From assembly GCF_000308415.1 (NCBI RefSeq), contig NZ_BAFS01000275.1:1-61565 (forward strand): a DNA stretch of 61,565 nucleotides, written 5' to 3'. Below, piece by piece: positions 41,710 to 48,807 of the stretch. Position numbers and translations under genes: made by a program. The DNA is from Nocardia asiatica NBRC 100129 (lineage in GTDB: Bacteria; Actinomycetota; Actinomycetes; Mycobacteriales; Mycobacteriaceae). The notes under the pieces are model-generated. The model did no database searches, was not told the origin of the DNA, and worked only from the letters and a program-made list of their open reading frames with translations. Position 1 is the stretch's first letter. Every line of letters starts with the position of its first letter.

Positions 41710-42140
41710 GCCGCCCCCGCTCCTGCGGCCGGCGAAGCCTGCGCCGACCGCACCCAAGTGCCCTGCGGGCAAACGGTTTCCAGATCGAAACCCACATCAC
41801 AGACCAACGCGGGCCGGTTATCCACATGCCCGAGATCGAAGACAACGATCACCTCGACCACGAGCCCGCTCGCGATCGTGAGCACGTACCCGATCGGATC
41901 GACGACATCGACCGGTGGACGAACCGTGTAGATGTATCGGTAGCCGAGCGCGAGAGCATGCCGCAGTACCGCATCGGCATGCCGTAGCGCGTCCGCACCG
42001 GACACGTCACTGCGAACGAGCCCGATCGCTTTCGGCACTTTCCGACCCGCAGCCGAGCGGAGACCCGGCCCGGCATCCACGACTTGCCTGTTCATCAATA
42101 CCCCCAACATCTTCGTAGCGATTCGTCCGACCTGCGGCAT
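41706..42140 (-). CDS. hypothetical protein, resolvase-like N-terminal fold (first gene of operon)
   Basis: 144 residues from ATG 42140 (AGGGAA upstream). Reads KAIGLVRSDVSGADALRHADAVLRHALALGYRYIY, here in parts (AIGLVRSDVSGADALRHAD; VLRHALALGYRYIYTV), then DPIGYVLTIASGLVVEVIVVFDLGHVDNRP, again in parts. The GLVRSDVSG...A..LGY...V order recalls the N-terminal half of serine recombinases or a Nocardia protein family lacking the catalytic serine; no recombinase activity is claimed. It heads a three-gene translationally coupled operon. Confidence 0.65.
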   Translation of the reverse strand: MPQVGRIATKMLGVLMNRQVVDAGPGLRSAAGRKVPKAIGLVRSDVSGADALRHADAVLRHALALGYRYIYTVRPPVDVVDPIGYVLTIASGLVVEVIVVFDLGHVDNRPALVCDVGFDLETVCPQGTWVRSAQASPAAGAGAA

Positions 42141-42301
42141 CGGCGGGTTCCCTCGATCGACCCAGCCGCTCGGCGCACACCGAGTACAGCACCATTCCGC
42201 TCGAAAATGGAGTGATAACAATATGATTAGGGCACAGACAGATTCACTCCAAATCAAATGGTATGAGTTCATAGCACTGCTAACGAAAGGTGGGGGTTCA
42301 C

Positions 42302-43183
42302 GTGGCAGCCCAGACGACGACTCTTCCGCGCAGACTGCTGGCTCGGCGTTTGCTCGAGCTGCGCGACAACGCCGGACTCACCAGGGACAAGGCGGCCAAG
42401 CTGTCCGAGATGAGTTCACAAACGCTGTGGCGCTTGGAGAACGGTCAGGTCGCGATGGTCAAGAAGATGGTGATCCGAGCGCTGTGCGACGTGTACGACG
42501 CGAGTGACGACGACCGGCAGGCGCTGCTCTGGCTGGCGGAAGAGGCGCGCAAGACCGGGTGGTGGCAGTCCTACAGCGACGCGATGTTCGCGAACACAGA
42601 CTTGTTCGTCGTGCTCGAACAGGCCGCCTGCCATGTCACGTCGTTCCAATTGACCTTGCTGCCAGGTTTGGTGCAGACAGCCGACTATCGACGTGCCGTT
42701 GCCAAAGCTTTCATCCCAGCATTGACCGATGACGTAATCGACCGACACATAGAGTTGCTCACCAAACGACAAGCACGCCTCCAGGAACCACCTGACCGAT
42801 TCCGCTTGGACGTGAGACTGAGCGAGGCGACGTTGCGCCACCAGATCGGTGGCACTGCGGTCATGGCAGCCCAGTCCAGTCACTTGGCGGAACTGAGCGG
42901 CTTGCCGAACGTATCCATCCGAATCGTTCCACTGAGCGCCGGTTCCTACCTCGGACTGGAGGCAGGTTCCTTTGTGTTGCTGGAGTTCCCCGAACACCCG
43001 AACCCGTCGTTGACCGAGCCGCCCGTGATTTACGTCGAGGGCTACACTGGAGCCCTGTACCTGGACAAACCCGACGAGATCGAGCAGTACCAGACCGCGC
43101 GGTCAAGTGTCGAGAGTGCGGCACTGAGCGAGGACGAGTCCCGAGCGCTGCTGGTGGCAATTGCAGAGGAGTACGGAGCGTGA
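42302..43183 (+). CDS. XRE family regulator with DUF5753 domain
   Basis: 293 residues: HTH at about 10-70 (LLELRDNAGLTRDKAAKLSE, MSSQTLWRLENGQ) and the C-terminal DUF5753 domain (LPGLVQTADYRRAVAKAF, VRLSEATLRHQIGG, IRIVPLSAGSYLGLE). Such regulators pair with DUF397 proteins in actinobacteria, sometimes controlling development or antibiotic genes. GTG 42302 has GGTGGGGG upstream; GTG 42290 is an alternative. It is divergent from the three-gene operon across an AT-rich 161-nt spacer and overlaps the DUF397 gene by 4 nt. Confidence 0.92.
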   Translation: MAAQTTTLPRRLLARRLLELRDNAGLTRDKAAKLSEMSSQTLWRLENGQVAMVKKMVIRALCDVYDASDDDRQALLWLAEEARKTGWWQSYSDAMFANTDLFVVLEQAACHVTSFQLTLLPGLVQTADYRRAVAKAFIPALTDDVIDRHIELLTKRQARLQEPPDRFRLDVRLSEATLRHQIGGTAVMAAQSSHLAELSGLPNVSIRIVPLSAGSYLGLEAGSFVLLEFPEHPNPSLTEPPVIYVEGYTGALYLDKPDEIEQYQTARSSVESAALSEDESRALLVAIAEEYGA

Positions 43184-43389
43184 GTGCCGACCTATCGACG
43201 GCGAAGTGGTTCAAAAGCAGTCGGAGCGGCACTGGCAAAGACTGCGTCGAGGTCGCACATCTCACCGGGGGCATGGTCGGCGTCCGCGACTCCAAGAACT
43301 CCACCGGACCAGCGTTGATCTTCACACCCTCCGAGTGGGATGCCTTCACAGCAACCATCGCCGATGGCGGGTTCGATTTCTCTGGCTGA
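43180..43389 (+). CDS. DUF397 protein
   Basis: 69 residues, full DUF397: AKWFKSSRSGTGKDCVEVAHL, shown in parts as WFKSSRSGTGKDCVEVA, then GMVGVRDSKNSTGPALIF and TPSEWDAFTA. These small proteins are the usual partners of XRE-DUF5753 regulators and may act as antagonist or toxin-like modulators. GTG start overlaps the regulator stop (GTGA). Confidence 0.93.
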   Translation: MSADLSTAKWFKSSRSGTGKDCVEVAHLTGGMVGVRDSKNSTGPALIFTPSEWDAFTATIADGGFDFSG

Positions 43390-43873
43390 GCACGCGTTCC
43401 CACAGACGATGCCGTCGCGGCACTACCCACCGCCGACCCGGCCCCCGTTCGAAAGGTCCTCGAAGCCCTCGCCCAACACCTCCACTGCTGGCATGACCAG
43501 CGGCGAGTTCAACCGCCCGACTGCCTGACACCGGCAACGAGATCGCGAGACGGGCGCGTGGGACGCCGTCATCTGTGGCGTGCAGTACGGGCAGTTCCAC
43601 CCGCCCGCCCGACCTCGGTTCTCGGCGTCGATGACGACGCTGGAAACACTGACGGAGTGCTTCGGCAGGTCAGCCGTCGATCCTCCAACGAGTCGCAGTC
43701 CTGCCATTCCTTGCGGGCTGAGCCTATCCCCTCGTCGAGATCAGTGCACATGTCGTTGCCGCGGGCCAGAGACCTACGCGGTCAATAGGTTTCAACCTTG
43801 ACCATGCGGAAGTCGATACGTAGCCTGAGTCTGGAATCTACCTCGGATATACATCTGAGGGACAGGGGGAAGT
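43390..43873 (+). other. probable gene debris between DUF397 gene and split secreted gene
   Basis: 484 nt without a convincing gene. Coding-like stretches occur in different frames, for example DDAVAALPTADPAPVRKVLEAL from about 43400, and WDAVICGVQYGQFHPPARP from 43559 after a TGA at 43526. They have no proper starts. This reads as a decayed gene or genes; identity is not known. Confidence 0.35.
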
Positions 43874-44047
43874 ATGTACTCGATGCGCTTCTATTCAAAT
43901 GTGCAGTTGTGGAAATTTCTCGGGGCAGTTCTAATCTTATCCGTTGGATGGATTTTGGGCGTGGGAACGGGTGTTGCAAGCGCCGGTGTCGGCAGCTGCG
44001 AAGTCAACGTTCATAACGTGCACAATCGAAAGGTTCACCTGGCCTGA
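43874..44047 (+). CDS. signal-peptide half of a split secreted protein
   Basis: 57 residues, start ATG 43874 with GACAGGGGGAAGT directly upstream. It is a clear Sec signal: MYSMRFYSNVQLWKF, hydrophobic LGAVLILSVGWILGVGTG, cleavage VASA-GV near residue 37, and the first mature residues GSCEVNVHNVHNRKVHLA before TGA. The stop overlaps the ATG of the next frame (TGATG). The downstream frame continues a cysteine-containing exported domain without its own signal, so this is probably one gene broken by a 1-nt frameshift (see next feature). Confidence 0.6.
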   Translation: MYSMRFYSNVQLWKFLGAVLILSVGWILGVGTGVASAGVGSCEVNVHNVHNRKVHLA

Positions 44048-44337
44048 TGGACGTCAAAGGAACGCTCATCTGCCAGGGTGATGTCGAACGCGCAGATGTG
44101 TTCATCTACTACGCCAAAGTGGACGGGGCGGAGTGGGTTCGTATCGAGAGCAGCATTGCCCAGAGAACGGTGTACTCGCCTACGGCTGGTAAAAAATATA
44201 CCGTCATGTCGCAGAATGGAACTCCCTGCGTACCAGGGGAGTACATTGGAGTAGCAGAAGGGTATCTCACCGTGGACGGGAAGACAACTAAGAACTATCA
44301 GAATGGGTTTGGGCCACGATCGACGGTGACCTGCTGA
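44047..44337 (+). CDS. mature-domain half of a split secreted protein
   Basis: 96 residues beginning MDVKGTLICQGDVERADVFI and ending GFGPRSTVTC. Beta-rich with three cysteines (ICQG, TPCV, terminal TC), as in exported disulfide proteins of the transthyretin-like/Ig-like small kind, yet it lacks any signal peptide. Its ATG lies in the TGATG at the end of the signal-peptide frame; a −1 shift at CTGGCC would join them as HLALMDVKG. Base composition is visibly lower in G+C than the core genes. Either a frameshifted gene or coupled translation. Confidence 0.55.
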   Translation: MDVKGTLICQGDVERADVFIYYAKVDGAEWVRIESSIAQRTVYSPTAGKKYTVMSQNGTPCVPGEYIGVAEGYLTVDGKTTKNYQNGFGPRSTVTC

Positions 44338-44369
44338 TTCGCCGACAAAGAAAGAGGTGGCTAGACTTC

Positions 44370-44789
44370 GTGGATGATTTCGATCATGTCATGTCGGACT
44401 TGCATTCGTGGCTGTCTACAGAGTATGGGACCGTCGTGCACATCTTATTCGATGGAGGTTCGGATATCGTTACAGCGATTCCCAGAGGTGGATCCGGGTT
44501 ACCCATCATCTTGACCAAACAAGAGGAGGGGATTCGCGTTGATCTCGGACTCAATGTGTCGTTCCTGGCACCACGAGACGACCCGTTCGAGCTATCCGAC
44601 ATCCTAGTTATCGTGAAATCACTTATCGAGTCAGGGATTTCGATTTCGATTCCCATCAATCCGTTCGGGGAGCCGGTAATACGCTACACACTGGAATTCC
44701 AGAATGGCGTGCTGAGCTCAAAGGCCCCAGGACATGATTACGTAGAATTCACGATCGGAGGTTGGCCGGCGTTCGACGCTTCCCGATAA
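44370..44789 (+). CDS. hypothetical protein (immunity-protein-like appearance)
   Basis: 139 residues from GTG 44370, preceded by AAGAGGTGG. Alternating strands and helices (YGTVVHILFDGGSDIVTAIP, LPIILTKQEEGIRVDLGLN), acidic and soluble, low G+C. This look is common among small immunity-like or phage-derived proteins, but no family is recognised. It follows the split secreted gene by 32 nt and may be co-transcribed with it. Confidence 0.6.
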   Translation: MDDFDHVMSDLHSWLSTEYGTVVHILFDGGSDIVTAIPRGGSGLPIILTKQEEGIRVDLGLNVSFLAPRDDPFELSDILVIVKSLIESGISISIPINPFGEPVIRYTLEFQNGVLSSKAPGHDYVEFTIGGWPAFDASR

Positions 44790-44996
44790 ATTTAGCGCGG
44801 CCTGAGCCCACTCAGATCGCATCGAACTATTCACGTCAACGAATGTGGTGCGGTTTACAACCCGAACCAGGTGTGATCTACGGTGGAGGACTCAACCATT
44901 CCCGTGACACGCTTACTATTCCAACGCCAAACTTTCCCCGTGTAGATATTGTGACCATCTGCACGGATCCGGAGGACGACTGGGTGGGATGTTCGA

Positions 44997-45632
44997 ATGG
45001 GCGTTGAACGACCGGCAGGTGTTGTCGCGCGAGTTCGACAAGCACGTGCCACGGAGGAGGCTCGGCGGACCGCCGACCCGCGATGGGCGATGCGACGTGC
45101 TCTGACCGACTTCTTTACTGCCTGCGGGTATCACACGGTATGGGAAGTGCCGGCATCGACGGTATTGGCTGCCGCCCGCGACGTGCCTGCTCTGCTCGAT
45201 CATGCAGAACAGCTGCGCACCCACTCCGCCTACGAGGAACTGTGCATCCGCTGTGCACGCGAGTTCGTTGTCGACTACGCGGCAGAATCGGATACGGACA
45301 GCGACGCGTTGGAAGCTGTGACACGCCGGGTTGTCGCACAGGTGATGGAGAAGTTCGGGTTGAGGGCGGGGCAGCCGCACGCGGGCCTCGCCTTCGTCTG
45401 CGAGCACCAAGCGGCGACGGTGCTGGAACGCGTAGAGCGTCCCTACCTCGCGGCCGTCGGGATTCGAACGCTCCGCATTTACGAACCGGACGATCCCTTC
45501 GACATCTGCGAGCCGATGCACGCATGGTGCACTCAATGGGAGGATGAGCCCGACAACCGCACCGGCATAGAAGCCGCTATTACCACGGCGCTGTCCGAAT
45601 TCCTGACACGACACGGAATACGTCACTCCTGA
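44997..45632 (+). CDS. hypothetical protein
   Basis: 211 residues from ATG 44997. Soluble, mostly helical; contains CGYHTVWEVPASTVLAAARD, YEELCIRCAREFVVDYAAE and FDICEPMHAWCTQWEDEPD, with several cysteines. No family recognised. The preceding 207 nt (44790-44996) are low in G+C and hold no clear gene; the promoter is presumably there. Start uncertain because no good ribosome-binding site is seen. Confidence 0.5.
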   Translation: MGVERPAGVVARVRQARATEEARRTADPRWAMRRALTDFFTACGYHTVWEVPASTVLAAARDVPALLDHAEQLRTHSAYEELCIRCAREFVVDYAAESDTDSDALEAVTRRVVAQVMEKFGLRAGQPHAGLAFVCEHQAATVLERVERPYLAAVGIRTLRIYEPDDPFDICEPMHAWCTQWEDEPDNRTGIEAAITTALSEFLTRHGIRHS

Positions 45633-45803
45633 CCAAATGCCGCATATTTCCTCGATATTCGTACGCCTGCCAGCGCGGCAGTGTGCGCGGGCCGTGCGAG
45701 AAATTGGCAGTGCAGACTGGTCGAACAGCGTTGTGCGGACTGCCTGCTCCTTCGGGCAGCCGCGTTATAGAAGTGGGACCGTGGATATCGCCCCTCTCGA
45801 TCA

Positions 45804-46238
45804 GTGTTCGGTTCCGTGACCAAATGGCAGGATGAGATTGTGGACATGGACGAAGGGCTCCGAGGCGCCCGACTGCTGGCCGCTGATATTGAACGGTCCC
45901 TGGGGTTTTCGACGCAGATCAGCACCGAGTACACCGAGGACTGGCAGGAATTCGGGGAGCGAACCGGCCGCCGGGTACCCAAAGCTTGGGTGAGTATCGG
46001 AGTGCCGGATGCCGGCACCTCCGCAGCGCTCGACCCCACCCAATCGGGCAGCGGCACGGCCGAGGGATTCGCGATGGAGTTGGTACGAATCCTCCAGGAT
46101 GACATCCAGATTCACATACGTGAGCCGTGGCCGAAGGACCCCGCCACCAGCGCCCGGGCGCTGGAACCGACCGAGCGCGGTTGGCGGAGCCGAACGGACC
46201 CCGAGTATCTCGTGCCATACGGAAGGCTGGGTCGCTGA
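45804..46238 (+). CDS. hypothetical protein
   Basis: 144 residues from GTG 45804 (a later GTG giving VTKWQDEIVDMDEGL is an alternative start). Reads MDEGLRGARLLAADIERSLG, WQEFGERTGRRVPKAWVSIG, then GFAMELVRILQDDIQIHIRE. Amphipathic, soluble, unassigned. 45633-45803 before it holds nothing recognisable. The opposite strand is also open but lacks coherent features. Confidence 0.5.
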   Translation: MFGSVTKWQDEIVDMDEGLRGARLLAADIERSLGFSTQISTEYTEDWQEFGERTGRRVPKAWVSIGVPDAGTSAALDPTQSGSGTAEGFAMELVRILQDDIQIHIREPWPKDPATSARALEPTERGWRSRTDPEYLVPYGRLGR

Positions 46239-46343
46239 ACCGGCGAGCGCCCACCACATATCCCAGGCATGGGGCGCGCACCAAAGGCTCAGTCAGCCTG
46301 CGGCAATGCTGTGACGACACAGACGGGCTCCTCATGGTTCCGG

Positions 46344-46559
46344 TCAGGGGATGAAGACGCATCCACCCATGCCGAGGTAGCCGCGGATCGCGCAGAGCAC
46401 ATTGTTCACTGTTTTGCCCGAACCGGAGGACGAGCCACTGCTCAGGGGCTCGGCGATCGCGGTGGGCGCGGTGGCCGTGAGCGGCATCGACAAAGCGGCG
46501 GTGACCAGTATGGACTCACCCGACCCTCCCGGGCCGGAGCCGCGTGACAGTGAGCGCAT
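46344..46559 (-). CDS. putative small secreted protein
   Basis: 71 residues with a plausible signal peptide: Arg-containing lead, hydrophobic SILVTAALSMPLTATAPTAI and AxA-type cleavage TAIA-EP, then a Ser/Gly-rich stretch (LSSGSSSGSGKTVNNVL) and two cysteines (LCAIRGYLGMGGCVFIP) at the end. Such short exported Ser/Gly-Cys proteins occur in Nocardia, but this one rests on features only. The other strand is also open. Confidence 0.4.
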   Translation of the reverse strand: MRSLSRGSGPGGSGESILVTAALSMPLTATAPTAIAEPLSSGSSSGSGKTVNNVLCAIRGYLGMGGCVFIP

Positions 46560-46611
46560 CCGGGCTGCGGGTGGACCGGGGTTGAGCGCTTGTCTTTTCA
46601 GCCGCTCGTGA

Positions 46612-47544
46612 TCAGGCGAGCGGTGGGTGGGTTGTGCGCCAGTGTTCGGCTATGTCGATCCGCCGGGTGATCCACACCTGGCCGTAGGACTGGATGTGGT
46701 CGAGAAGGCGTTCGAGGGCGGCGGTGCGGGCGGGGCGGCCGATGAGGCGGCAGTGCAGGCCTACCGACAGCATCTTGGGACTGCCTTCGGCTCCTTCGCG
46801 ATAGAGGACGTCGAAGGCGTCGCGGACGTGGGCGAAGAACTGTTCGCCGGTGGGGAAACCGGCGGGTGACGCGAACCGCATGTCGTTGGTGTCCAGAGTG
46901 TAGGGCACCACCAGGTGGTCGCGGTCGTGTACGCGCACCCAATAGGGCAGGTCGTCGGCGTAGGAATCCGCGTCGTAGGCGAAGCCGCCGTGCTCGACCA
47001 CCAGTTCCCTGGTGTTCGGCGAATCCCGGCCGGTGTACCAGCCCAACGGCGGCGCGCCGGTCAGCTCGGTGAGGATGCGCACCGCCTCGGCCATGTGCGC
47101 GCGTTCGGTGTCGCGATCGGTGAGCTGGTAGGACTTCCACCGCAGGCCATGGCAGGCGATCTCGTGGTCCAGTTCCCGGAAAGCGGCCACCGCCTCCGGG
47201 TTGCGTTGCAGAGCGCGGGCGACCGCGAAGATCGTCAGCGGCAGACCGCGACGCTCGAAGACGCGCAGCACCCGCCACAGCCCGGCGCGGGAGCCGTACT
47301 CGTAAAGCGATTCCATGCTCATATGACGGTTCGGAAACGCCTCGGCGGGCGTCATCTCCGAGAGGAAAGTCTCGGAGAAGCCGTCGCCGTCGAGCACGTT
47401 GTTCTCGCCGCCCTCTTCGTAGTTGAGCACGAACTGCACCGCGATCCGCGCCTCACCCGGCCACCGCGGGTCCGGCGGGTTGGGACCGTACCCGACGAAA
47501 TCCCGTGCACCCTCGGCTGCTCCCGCCGAGTCCGCGCTGCTCAC
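46612..47544 (-). CDS. puuE: allantoinase, PuuE (polysaccharide-deacetylase-fold) type
   Basis: Hydrolyses S-allantoin to allantoate. 310 residues of the metal-independent allantoinase branch of the NodB/polysaccharide-deacetylase fold: VQFVLNYEEGGENNVLDGD, SMESLYEYGSRAGLWRVLRV, EIACHGLRWKSY, GWYTGRDSPNTRELVVEHGG. It ends the minus-strand ureide genes, downstream of allantoicase. GTG 47544 (GGGAGGCG upstream, VSSADSAG) is the start; that very start region is repeated several times in the spacer behind it. Confidence 0.93.
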   Translation of the reverse strand: MSSADSAGAAEGARDFVGYGPNPPDPRWPGEARIAVQFVLNYEEGGENNVLDGDGFSETFLSEMTPAEAFPNRHMSMESLYEYGSRAGLWRVLRVFERRGLPLTIFAVARALQRNPEAVAAFRELDHEIACHGLRWKSYQLTDRDTERAHMAEAVRILTELTGAPPLGWYTGRDSPNTRELVVEHGGFAYDADSYADDLPYWVRVHDRDHLVVPYTLDTNDMRFASPAGFPTGEQFFAHVRDAFDVLYREGAEGSPKMLSVGLHCRLIGRPARTAALERLLDHIQSYGQVWITRRIDIAEHWRTTHPPLA

Positions 47545-47725
47545 GATTGCGCCTCCCCCACACTTGTCTGCCCCACGACTGCGCCCGCTCCGCACTCGGC
47601 CGCCACCCCCAGATCTGCGCCCCTCACCACTGCGCCTCTCCCGCAGTCACTCGCCCACGACTGCGGCGGCCCGATCGACACCCGACCGGCCCCAGGTCTG
47701 GACTGCTCACGACGGCGCCTCCCCG
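47537..47725 (-). repeat. five degenerate copies of the allantoinase start region
   Basis: Copies of GGGAGGCGCnnTCGTGAGCAG (as read on the minus strand) at 47537-47559 (the real start), 47568-47590, 47621-47643, 47650-47671 and 47703-47725. The first and last are closest, differing at about 3 of 21 bases. Flanking words CACTCGGC and CCCCAGnTCTG are also repeated, implying a larger unit of about 82 bp. They lie in the allantoicase-allantoinase spacer (47545-47781). Confidence 0.7.
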
Positions 47726-47781
47726 GCACTCGGCTCCGGCAGATGCGGTGTGCTGTATCGACTTCCCCTCACCCCGCTCGC

Positions 47782-48807
47782 TCATCCGCCGAGCTCGCCG
47801 TACAGTCGCAACCGTGCCAACCCGCCGTCCGGGTAGATGTCCAGGCGCACTTCCTCCACGGACGCGGCCATCGGCGCGACCGGGAACCGGTGCCTGGTAT
47901 CGGGTTGCAGGGCGGTGCGGGGCAGCAACTCCAGTTCGGTGCCGTCGTTGGTGCGGCCGGTGAGCCGGGCGGCCCCCGGACTGTTGCCGAGAAAGTAGGA
48001 GGTGTCCAGTTCGGCGAGCCGGATCAGTCCCGGTCCGGCCAAGCGGATACGCACCCAGTCGTTGTCCTCGTCCCGGCGCCGGGCGGTCTCCCAGCCCTCG
48101 CCCATGGATCGGGCCGGGCCGGGATAGAGCAACTGGTTGGGCGAGCTGTAGAAGCGGTTGGAGCAGTCCAGCACCAGCGCGCCGTTCTCCAGCGCGGCCA
48201 GGTCCAGCGGGCCCAGCCCGAGCAGCCGTGGATCGGGCCGCCCCTCGCCGTGCACCCGCAGCCTGGCTACGCCGCCGTCGGGGTGCATGGTGAGCCGCAC
48301 GTGCGTCCAGCGCTGCTCGTTCTCGACGGCGAAGTAGTTGCGACTGTCGCCGGTCACCGGGGAGCGATCGACCAGTTCCACCCAATCAGCTCGCGCCGCA
48401 ATGGCTTCACCGGGCGGGTGATCCTCGATTTCCAGCGCCGACACGGAGACTTCGGGCGGGTAGTTCCCCGTGAACCACGCCGTGTCCACGACGATCCCGC
48501 GGATCACGCCCGGAATGCCGAGCCGCACGATCGCGAAGTCCTCGCCGGACTGTCCTCGATGCCTGCGGGTTTCCCAGCCGTCGTAGATCTGCCCCTTGTG
48601 CCCGAAGGTGGATGGTTGATATCGAGCGGGCCCGGGGTTGATCAAATTCTCCTTTTCGGCGAAGAATTCGTCGTTCGCCCAGATCACCGAACCGCCGAGC
48701 GGCCGGACCGCCAGATCCGGCAGCAGCGTGAACGCCTCGTCCTCGGCCTGGTCGCGCATCGCGTCTCTCCCGGTTTTCGCGACCGTCCCGTCCGGATGGC
48801 CGGTCAC
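47782..48807 (-). CDS. alc: allantoicase
   Basis: Hydrolyses allantoate to S-ureidoglycolate and urea. 341 residues with two repeats of the allantoicase beta-sandwich: repeat 1 with GGSVIWANDEFFAEKENLI and GWETRRHRGQSGEDFAIVRLG (in parts), repeat 2 with LDCSNRFYSSPNQLLYPG and WETARRRDEDNDWVRIRL; each ends in a PDGGVARLR/YPDGGLARLRLYG strand. GTG 48807 overlaps the stop of the DUF6986 gene (GTGA). A ureidoglycolate lyase is not seen in the window. Confidence 0.94.
   Translation of the reverse strand: MTGHPDGTVAKTGRDAMRDQAEDEAFTLLPDLAVRPLGGSVIWANDEFFAEKENLINPGPARYQPSTFGHKGQIYDGWETRRHRGQSGEDFAIVRLGIPGVIRGIVVDTAWFTGNYPPEVSVSALEIEDHPPGEAIAARADWVELVDRSPVTGDSRNYFAVENEQRWTHVRLTMHPDGGVARLRVHGEGRPDPRLLGLGPLDLAALENGALVLDCSNRFYSSPNQLLYPGPARSMGEGWETARRRDEDNDWVRIRLAGPGLIRLAELDTSYFLGNSPGAARLTGRTNDGTELELLPRTALQPDTRHRFPVAPMAASVEEVRLDIYPDGGLARLRLYGELGG

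Noticed and set aside
45623..46105. 160-residue minus-strand frame opposite the gene at 45804
   Set aside because: Composition is typical of antisense of high-G+C coding DNA (Ser/Arg-rich) and no start signal is seen.
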